Source of the DNA: Anaerolineaceae bacterium | Lineage (GTDB): Bacteria > Chloroflexota > Anaerolineae > Anaerolineales > Villigracilaceae | Length of the DNA: 6,251 nucleotides | NCBI GenBank assembly: GCA_022181005.1 | Contig: BQMV01000155.1 | Location: 1 to 6,251 of the forward strand | Reading direction: 5' to 3' | Shown here: in pieces, positions 1-4,072 of the stretch | Numbering within the stretch: position 1 is the first letter of the stretch | Layout: each line of letters opens with the position of its first letter | The notes under the pieces: model-generated | Seen by the model: only the letters and a program-made list of their open reading frames with translations | What the model was told of the DNA's origin: nothing | The model's database searches: none | Position numbers and translations under genes: made by a program

Positions 1-215
1 GGCGTCGCTGTGGGCGTGTTGGTAGGAATCGCAAGCGCAGTGCCTGTCATTTGGCTGGAGAGTTGCGCGATGGTCGTGCCAACGATTGAAGTGTTAATCG
101 CGTTTAAGTCCTGCGTGGGGGCGGGCGGCGTCGCGCCTAGATTGCAACCCGCAAGCAGCAGGCTGGCGCTGATCAAGATGGGCGCGATGTATCGCATTGA
201 TTTTTGAACGAACAT
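1..215 (-). CDS. FW-type lipoprotein, N-terminal fragment (runs off left edge)
   Basis: This is the first 71 codons of a secreted lipoprotein; the rest lies beyond the left edge. The ATG at 215-213 is preceded by GGAGGTT (231-225), with 11 bases between GGAGG and the start. The protein begins MFVQKSMRYIAPIL, a basic n-region followed by a hydrophobic stretch ending in the lipobox LLAG-C, which makes Cys24 the lipidated residue. After it come a short Ala/Ser/Thr-rich segment (NAINTSIVGTTIAQL) and the start of a Thr/Pro linker (PTNTPTATP). The same order is found at the N-termini of the three complete lipoproteins to its right, so it is very probably the fourth member of the array. That the missing part carries an FW domain is inference, because no folded domain is visible. 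An alternative start at Met7 is too far from the ribosome binding site. Confidence 0.85.
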   Translation of the reverse strand, partial: MFVQKSMRYIAPILISASLLLAGCNLGATPPAPTQDLNAINTSIVGTTIAQLSSQMTGTALAIPTNTPTAT

Positions 216-224
216 AGTATTTGT

Positions 225-231
225 AACCTCC
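225..231 (-). promoter_or_regulatory. Ribosome binding site of the left-edge lipoprotein
   Basis: GGAGGTT on the minus strand, 11 bases from GGAGG to the ATG at 215. It fixes the start of the truncated gene at Met1 rather than Met7. Confidence 0.7.
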
Positions 232-290
232 GTGGGTACGGTTAACTGGCGCGTTAGAGGAACGGCGCAGGCTTTCGAAGTTTGTTTATG

Positions 291-328
291 ACGCAATTAT
301 ATCGCATTGCTTTTATAGATTATTGCGT
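291..328. repeat. Inverted repeat ACGCAAT / ATTGCGT
   Basis: Perfect 7-bp arms at 291-297 and 322-328, with a 24-base spacer. The right arm overlaps the last codons and stop of the repeat-tail lipoprotein; the left arm overlaps the TATAAT at 296-301. A further ATTGC at 306-310 could pair with the left arm instead. There is no T-run typical of an intrinsic terminator. It could be a weak operator or a chance palindrome. Confidence 0.3.
296..301 (-). promoter_or_regulatory. Candidate -10 element of the left-edge lipoprotein
   Basis: A perfect TATAAT on the minus strand, about 80 bases upstream of the ATG at 215, in the 104-base gap after the preceding lipoprotein gene. No good TTGACA-like -35 lies 16-18 bases upstream; the hexamer there is AATAAT. 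The element is overlapped by one arm of a 7-bp inverted repeat. An AT-rich gap can produce this hexamer by chance, so confidence is low. Confidence 0.35.
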
Positions 329-1705
329 AGGCGTCGCCGATGGTTCAGGCGTTTCTGTGTCAGTAGGTGTTGTGGTTGGCGTTTGAGACGCGGTCGCTGT
401 TGAGGACGCGGTTGGCGTTTGAGACGCGGTTGACGTTCGAGATGCGGTTGGCGTGCGAGACGCGGTTGGCGTGCGAGACGCGGTTGGCGTGCGAGATGCG
501 GTTGGCGTACGAGACGCGGTTGGCGTGCGAGACGCGGTTGGCGTGCGAGATGGAGTTAACGTAGCCGGGTTAGCGCTCTGGCGAGTAATGCGTGGATTGA
601 CCCATAGCGCGAAATCGTCGTGCGATGAACCGTTCGCCAGGACCGTCAAAATGAACTTAACTTTTTGATCGCGCAGCGCGCTTATGTCTACATTAACGGG
701 ATAATAAAGACCTTCGTACGCTTCGTGCCACTGACCGAGAGTTTTGACGTCGCCGTTGCCGATCTGATATTGTAAGCGGAAAATAATGTCGCATCCTTTC
801 GCGCCGTATTGACATCCGATTAGGGCTTGGAAACGATCGCCGTTCCGCACAATGAAATTGGGGAACTTGCCGGAGATGAAGCCGGAGCCAGATTTGTTGG
901 GATAGGTTAGCAGCCCGTCGCCGCGCGTTGCTCCATCTTCCATCGCAGGCTCTTTAAGCGCGCGTACGAATCCACGGTCGTCGCCTTGCGAGCCGGGACA
1001 GCCGAGGTTTTTCGTCTCGCTTTTCCATGTTGCGTCGCAGTAATTTACAACAAAATCGTAAGCGCTCAATGTATACCCGCTGACGTTGACATCTACATAG
1101 AAATTGGTCTGGGCGTCCGGACCGACGCCGAATAATGCGCCTAAAGAGTTGCGTAATTTCCAATTTCCGCGGTAGCGACCGTTAGCGTTGGGCGCAGTGA
1201 GATTGATGGCGATGTCTACGGTCTGACCGGGAACGACTTGAGCGGTTAGAGGAATAACGTTCGACGCCCCAAATTTCTCGCCGCTTACATATACGATCGC
1301 GTAAGAGGTCGTCCACGTACAAGTCCCGACATTTTTGAGCCGCCAAATCTTGGTGAAATCGCTTCCGCGTCCGATGAGCGCGCCGTCTGTGATGGTAACG
1401 TCGGCGACAAACGCCGCTGCGTCGCATTTTATTGCAGTTTGAGTAGGTGGAACGCTTGTGATCGTATTGACGATGAAAGGCGTGCTGCTCGTTGTCGGAA
1501 AAGAGAGGAACGGCGTGGCGGTCGGTTCGACGATCTGGGGCGTTTCTGTGGGCGTTGACAGAGAGTCTAACGTGGCTGCTACGGACGTATACAATGCATT
1601 GAGCGTTTCGACGGGTTGAGGCGTAGCGGGCGCAAGCGTACTGCAGGCGAGCGTTATGCTAAGGAGTAGGGCTGGTATGGATAATTTCTTAATAAGGTTG
1701 GGCAT
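320..1705 (-). CDS. FW (NBR1-like Ig) lipoprotein with C-terminal RTPTAS repeat tail
   Basis: A predicted surface lipoprotein of 461 residues. Two ATGs are adjacent (1708 and 1705); I chose 1705 because GGAGG (1717-1713) is then 7 bases away instead of 4. The signal peptide is MPNLIKKLSIPALLLSITLAC, with Cys21 lipidated; Thr at -3 makes the lipobox slightly atypical. A Thr/Pro linker covers about residues 25-92. The FW/NBR1-like Ig domain spans about 93-209, with KIWRLKNVGTCTW and a later GNWKLRN; Cys94 and Cys129 may pair. A beta-rich domain follows at about 211-375 (DGLLTYP, GDRFQALIGC, VLANGSSHDDFALWVNPRI) and is homologous to the C-terminus of the lipoprotein at 2838-3968. The tail has six exact RTPTAS hexapeptides (387-422), then degenerate copies to about 446, and ends in PTQ. 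The ligand is unknown. Being secreted and carrying a Thr/Ser-rich tail, it could be glycosylated or span the cell envelope; this is inference. Confidence 0.9.
   Translation of the reverse strand: MPNLIKKLSIPALLLSITLACSTLAPATPQPVETLNALYTSVAATLDSLSTPTETPQIVEPTATPFLSFPTTSSTPFIVNTITSVPPTQTAIKCDAAAFVADVTITDGALIGRGSDFTKIWRLKNVGTCTWTTSYAIVYVSGEKFGASNVIPLTAQVVPGQTVDIAINLTAPNANGRYRGNWKLRNSLGALFGVGPDAQTNFYVDVNVSGYTLSAYDFVVNYCDATWKSETKNLGCPGSQGDDRGFVRALKEPAMEDGATRGDGLLTYPNKSGSGFISGKFPNFIVRNGDRFQALIGCQYGAKGCDIIFRLQYQIGNGDVKTLGQWHEAYEGLYYPVNVDISALRDQKVKFILTVLANGSSHDDFALWVNPRITRQSANPATLTPSRTPTASRTPTASRTPTASRTPTASRTPTASRTPTASRTSTASQTPTASSTATASQTPTTTPTDTETPEPSATPTQ
385..564. repeat. 18-bp in-frame tandem repeat array (10 units)
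   Basis: Ten head-to-tail 18-bp units, with plus-strand consensus GAGACGCGGTTGGCGTGC, begin at 385, 403, 421, 439, 457, 475, 493, 511, 529 and 547. The six units from 439 to 546 are nearly identical; the outer units are degenerate. The unit length is a multiple of three, so each unit adds one RTPTAS-like hexapeptide to the lipoprotein read on the minus strand. There is a higher-order period: blocks 439-492 and 493-546 (three units each) differ by a single base (G455 versus A509), pointing to a recent 54-bp duplication. Confidence 0.95.
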
Positions 1706-1712
1706 CATGACG

Positions 1713-1717
1713 CCTCC
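1713..1717 (-). promoter_or_regulatory. Ribosome binding site deciding between two adjacent ATGs
   Basis: GGAGG on the minus strand lies 4 bases from the ATG at 1708 and 7 bases from the ATG at 1705. The second spacing is the usual one, so translation probably starts at 1705. Confidence 0.7.
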
Positions 1718-1719
1718 AA

Positions 1720-1743
1720 TATTGTTTTACGCATTAAACAATA
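1720..1743. promoter_or_regulatory. Operator-like inverted repeat upstream of the repeat-tail lipoprotein
   Basis: Perfect 8-bp arms TATTGTTT (1720-1727) and AAACAATA (1736-1743) are separated by 8 bases, directly upstream of the ribosome binding site. Size and spacing resemble binding sites of dimeric helix-turn-helix repressors, or a short leader hairpin. I could not assign a convincing -10/-35 pair here. The nearest -35-like hexamer is TTAACA (minus strand, 1764-1759), badly spaced from the AT-rich stretch. No regulator gene is in the window. Confidence 0.3.
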
Positions 1744-1770
1744 AACGGAAAGCGAGGCTGTTAAGTTCCC

Positions 1771-1804
1771 AAAAAGTGGGAGCGACTTTGACGCTCCCAC
1801 TTTT
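1771..1804 (-). terminator. Intrinsic terminator after the 310-residue lipoprotein
   Basis: A perfect 13-bp stem: AAAAGTGGGAGCG (1772-1784) pairs with CGCTCCCACTTTT (1792-1804) around a 7-base loop. Read on the minus strand the hairpin begins 11 bases after the stop codon at 1815-1817 and ends in five T residues. This is a textbook Rho-independent terminator. The A-tract on the opposite side would let it act in both directions. Confidence 0.92.
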
Positions 1805-1814
1805 GCTGCGGGCG

Positions 1815-2747
1815 TTACGGGCAGGGGTTGGGCCAGACCGCCCTGGGAAATTCCATATACTCAGGTTCGAATACAACGATTTGCATCCAACGATCATTGG
1901 AACTGTCTCCTCTTCCCACCATCCAGGAGCGTGAAATTGTCTTTGTGCCCGCGCTTGAAAAACTGAGCGGCTTAATGGCGCTTTCATTTCCGTCTTTTTG
2001 AAGCCAACGGTAGGTAATATCCACAGGTCCGTTCACGGTTATGTTAGCGTACACCGTGTAGTTAACATTGACAGGGCAGCCGGTTGGAGGATCGCGCACA
2101 ATATCATACGTTACGCCGGTGACGCCATATTGCAGTTGAGGACGTTTATTAACCTGAATCGCTACATAGAACGCTTGACTATATTGACCGACGCCAAATA
2201 CTTTGTTCCAAGGCGTTTGTAAACGCCAGTAACCGGTATAGGTTCCTTCGGTCGAAGGCGCTTTTAGCGGAATGCTGATCGAAATATCGCCGCCTGGTGG
2301 GACGATTTGGGTTAGGAAATAGTAGGTGGCGCCGCCCAGGGCGTCGCCGCTCCAAAAGATCAATTTATACGACGTATCCCATGTGCAGGTTCCCTCGTTT
2401 CTGATTGTCCATGTTTTCGTGAATTCTTCATCAGGTTTGAAGAGCGTCTGGTCTGGCGGATATTCGCCGACCAAACTGGCGTGGATGCAATCCGAGTCGG
2501 ACGGTGCAGAAGACAACGTGGGGATTTCAGTGGGCGTATCTATCGCGACGGGCGTTAGCGTTGCGGGCAGCGTCGGCAGGGGCGGCAACGGCGTATTCGT
2601 AGGAGGCGTTTGTTGACCCGCCTCTACCGTCTGCGCTACCGCAGTTGAGATGATGGATTCGTTTTGCGCTGTCGGCGCGCATGCCGCAAGAATTACGGCA
2701 AGACAGGTCAACGCAACCAGAATTTTATGTGAACGGAATTCGAACAT
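1815..2747 (-). CDS. FW (NBR1-like Ig) lipoprotein with C-terminal Ig/PKD-like domain
   Basis: A predicted membrane-anchored lipoprotein of 310 residues. The ATG at 2747 follows AAGGAAG (2759-2753) at good spacing. The signal peptide (MFEFRSHKILVALTC, then a hydrophobic core) ends in the lipobox LAAC, so Cys23 is lipidated. A short Ala/Thr segment (SIISTAVAQTVEA) and a Pro/Thr linker run to about residue 82. The FW domain covers about 86-199, with KTWTIRNEGTCTW and GYWRLQTPWNKVFGVG; Trp113, Trp123 and Trp174 are three of the family's four tryptophans, and the fourth position reads FYV. Cys87 and Cys121 match cysteines in its paralogues. The C-terminal part (about 205-309) has alternating hydrophobic strands typical of Ig/PKD-like folds, with Cys224 and Cys309 as a possible disulfide. 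It is unrelated by eye to the C-terminal domain of the two neighbouring lipoproteins. The ligand is unknown. Confidence 0.9.
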   Translation of the reverse strand: MFEFRSHKILVALTCLAVILAACAPTAQNESIISTAVAQTVEAGQQTPPTNTPLPPLPTLPATLTPVAIDTPTEIPTLSSAPSDSDCIHASLVGEYPPDQTLFKPDEEFTKTWTIRNEGTCTWDTSYKLIFWSGDALGGATYYFLTQIVPPGGDISISIPLKAPSTEGTYTGYWRLQTPWNKVFGVGQYSQAFYVAIQVNKRPQLQYGVTGVTYDIVRDPPTGCPVNVNYTVYANITVNGPVDITYRWLQKDGNESAIKPLSFSSAGTKTISRSWMVGRGDSSNDRWMQIVVFEPEYMEFPRAVWPNPCP

Positions 2748-2752
2748 TCAAT

Positions 2753-2759
2753 CTTCCTT
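2753..2759 (-). promoter_or_regulatory. Ribosome binding site of the 310-residue lipoprotein
   Basis: AAGGAAG on the minus strand, with its AGGA core 7 bases from the ATG at 2747. Confidence 0.65.
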
Positions 2760-2768
2760 TCTTTGATT

Positions 2769-2782
2769 CGGCGTATTCGCCG
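2769..2782 (-). other. Small hairpin in the 5' leader of the 310-residue lipoprotein
   Basis: CGGCG (2769-2773) and CGCCG (2778-2782) form a 5-bp GC stem with a 4-base loop. It lies between the candidate -10 element and the ribosome binding site. If that -10 is used, the hairpin would form at or very near the 5' end of the transcript, where such stems often stabilise mRNA. The role is inference. Confidence 0.3.
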
Positions 2783-2787
2783 CAAGA

Positions 2788-2793
2788 ATTATA
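2788..2793 (-). promoter_or_regulatory. Candidate -10 element of the 310-residue lipoprotein
   Basis: A perfect TATAAT on the minus strand, about 40 bases upstream of the ATG at 2747 and just downstream of the terminator of the preceding gene. The -35 position (about 2811-2816) falls inside the terminator stem and reads CATCGG, which is a poor match. Its position between a terminator and a ribosome binding site makes it more credible than the hexamer alone. Confidence 0.45.
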
Positions 2794-2802
2794 CCTGTTG
2801 TG

Positions 2803-2831
2803 AAAAGCGCCCGATGAAACATCGGGCGCTT
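2803..2831 (-). terminator. Intrinsic terminator after the 376-residue lipoprotein
   Basis: A perfect 12-bp GC-rich stem: AAGCGCCCGATG (2805-2816) pairs with CATCGGGCGCTT (2820-2831) around a 3-base loop. On the minus strand the hairpin starts 6 bases after the stop codon at 2838-2840 and runs into four T residues. A strong Rho-independent terminator. Confidence 0.9.
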
Positions 2832-2837
2832 CGCATG

Positions 2838-3968
2838 CTAGGGGATTTCCACTCGCGGACTTACCCAAATTGCCCAATCTTGCCCGGAACTTCCATTTGC
2901 CAGCGCTCCCAGAACGAATTGAACGGTTTGCCCAGCGATGCTGCTCAGATCAACGTTCACAGCGGTCAGATTTCCATCGCACGATTCTGTCCATGACCCC
3001 AGTGGGTGGAGCGTGCCGCCCTGCTTGTAGTTGAGTTGGAAAATAACATTGCCCGAACCGCAGGGACCTAAGAATCCGATTTTCGCTCTAAAACGCTCGC
3101 CAGGCTGAACGGTATAAGCGGGGTACAAGCCGGTGATTACGCCGTCGTTCACCCACATTGGATGAGTTTCTACCACCTTGGAAGGCTTTGAGCCGTCTTC
3201 CAACGTCGCATTGTTGCGGAACATCGCGAATCCATTCGGGTCCGTATCGGGACCGCCGAACGTCAGCGGTGTGGCTCCGCCGCATGGGTCTCCACAACTG
3301 AGCCATTGCGCGCTCGGCGCTTGTGTGTGGAGGTCGAAGCCCGCGCTTCCGCCGCCTCCGCCGACTTTAATTTCCACATAGAACGACTTGCCCTGCGCTC
3401 CGCCTTGTACGGGGATCAAGACGCCACCCCCGTTACGGATGCGCCAATATCCGCGATAGGTTCCATTCGCCGGCGGAGCTTTGAGGGTTGTCGAAACGTC
3501 CACTTCCTGCCCCGGCGCGACTGTGCCGAGCATGACTGGCGAGATGCCGTTCATGGAGTCGCCGCTGTCAAAGACCAACGAGTAGCCGCTCCAAGTGCAT
3601 GTGCCGATATTTCGCAAGCGCCATGTTTTTGTGAAGGTGTCGCCGGAATTAAAATTTGTTCCATCCGGAATTGTCACATCTTTGATGAACTGCGCCAGAT
3701 CGCACGTTGCCGTTGCGGTGGGGGCTACGAAGGGCGTTGATGTAGGAAGCGGCATTGTGGGGAGCGCCGTAAAGGTTGGCGGCGCGACCGGTAAGGTGGG
3801 CGTGTTGAACGGAGTCGGTTGATTCAACAATGCTTCCACGGTGAGCGCCGCGCTGGTTTGCACTGCGCCGGGGTTTTCGGTGGCAGGCGCGTTCGAAGGT
3901 AAATTGCACCCCGAAAGAAGGAGGACGGTTATGAGGAAGATTCCAGAAATAAATTTGATTTTAGACAT
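2838..3968 (-). CDS. FW (NBR1-like Ig) lipoprotein with C-terminal beta-rich domain
   Basis: A predicted membrane-anchored lipoprotein of 376 residues. An in-frame ATG at 4031 would add 21 residues that do not look like a signal peptide and has AGGA only 3 bases away. The ATG at 3968 follows GGAAAGG at 7 bases and opens directly with MSKIKFISGIF, so I chose it. The lipobox is LSGC, with Cys21 lipidated. Next are an Ala/Thr helix-like segment (GAVQTSAALTVEALL) and a Pro/Thr linker to about residue 87. The FW domain covers about 88-202 (TKTWRLRNIGTCTW, GTYRGYWRIRNGGG), with Trp116, Trp126 and Trp175 of the usual four tryptophans and Cys89/Cys124 as a possible pair. A glycine-rich hinge (203-210) leads to a domain at about 211-376 (NDGVITGLYPAYTV, GERFRAKIGF, ALANGSSGQDWAIWVSPRV). 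That domain is shared with the repeat-tail lipoprotein and resembles a ligand-binding beta-sandwich. Its ligand is unknown. Confidence 0.92.
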   Translation of the reverse strand: MSKIKFISGIFLITVLLLSGCNLPSNAPATENPGAVQTSAALTVEALLNQPTPFNTPTLPVAPPTFTALPTMPLPTSTPFVAPTATATCDLAQFIKDVTIPDGTNFNSGDTFTKTWRLRNIGTCTWSGYSLVFDSGDSMNGISPVMLGTVAPGQEVDVSTTLKAPPANGTYRGYWRIRNGGGVLIPVQGGAQGKSFYVEIKVGGGGGSAGFDLHTQAPSAQWLSCGDPCGGATPLTFGGPDTDPNGFAMFRNNATLEDGSKPSKVVETHPMWVNDGVITGLYPAYTVQPGERFRAKIGFLGPCGSGNVIFQLNYKQGGTLHPLGSWTESCDGNLTAVNVDLSSIAGQTVQFVLGALANGSSGQDWAIWVSPRVEIP

Positions 3969-3975
3969 ATCTACG

Positions 3976-3982
3976 CCTTTCC
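3976..3982 (-). promoter_or_regulatory. Ribosome binding site that decides the start of the 376-residue lipoprotein
   Basis: GGAAAGG on the minus strand, 7 bases from the ATG at 3968. It supports this start over the upstream in-frame ATG at 4031. Confidence 0.65.
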
Positions 3983-3987
3983 GTGAA

Positions 3988-3996
3988 TTTATAACA
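3988..3996 (-). promoter_or_regulatory. Candidate extended -10 promoter of the 376-residue lipoprotein
   Basis: TGTTATAAA on the minus strand is a TGn-extended -10 (TATAAA) about 20 bases upstream of the ATG at 3968. Extended -10 promoters do not need a good -35, and none is seen. The leader would be short. If it is the true promoter, the upstream ATG at 4031 lies outside the transcript. Confidence 0.4.
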
Positions 3997-4004
3997 TTGT
4001 ACTT

Positions 4005-4044
4005 GGATATAGACGCGTGAAAACGCCCCATTGTTCCTATATCC
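4005..4044. repeat. Inverted repeat GGATATAG / CTATATCC between the ABC ATPase and the lipoproteins
   Basis: Perfect 8-bp arms at 4005-4012 and 4037-4044 enclose 24 bases. Nested inside is a small GCGT-GAAA-ACGC hairpin (4015-4026). The structure lies just upstream of the candidate extended -10 at 3988-3996 and 29 bases after the ATPase stop. It lacks a T-run, so it is not a standard terminator. An operator for the lipoprotein promoter or an mRNA-end structure are both possible. Confidence 0.35.
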
Positions 4045-4072
4045 GATTAAATTCCGAGTCTATTTTGGAAAT

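Noticed and set aside
10..207. Plus-strand 65-residue open frame at the left edge
   Set aside because: It is the antisense shadow of the lipoprotein start at 215, which has a good ribosome binding site, signal peptide and lipobox.
385..564. CRISPR-like array
   Set aside because: The repeats are directly adjacent with no spacers, 18 bp long and in-frame in a coding sequence.
367..668. Plus-strand open frames across the 18-bp repeat
   Set aside because: They stay open only because the unit is a multiple of three without stops. Their translations are repetitive, have no start context and lie antisense to a well-supported lipoprotein.
3969..4031. 21-residue N-terminal extension of the 376-residue lipoprotein
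   Set aside because: The extension is polar and not signal-like, its AGGA is only 3 bases from the ATG, and a proper ribosome binding site precedes the internal ATG at 3968.
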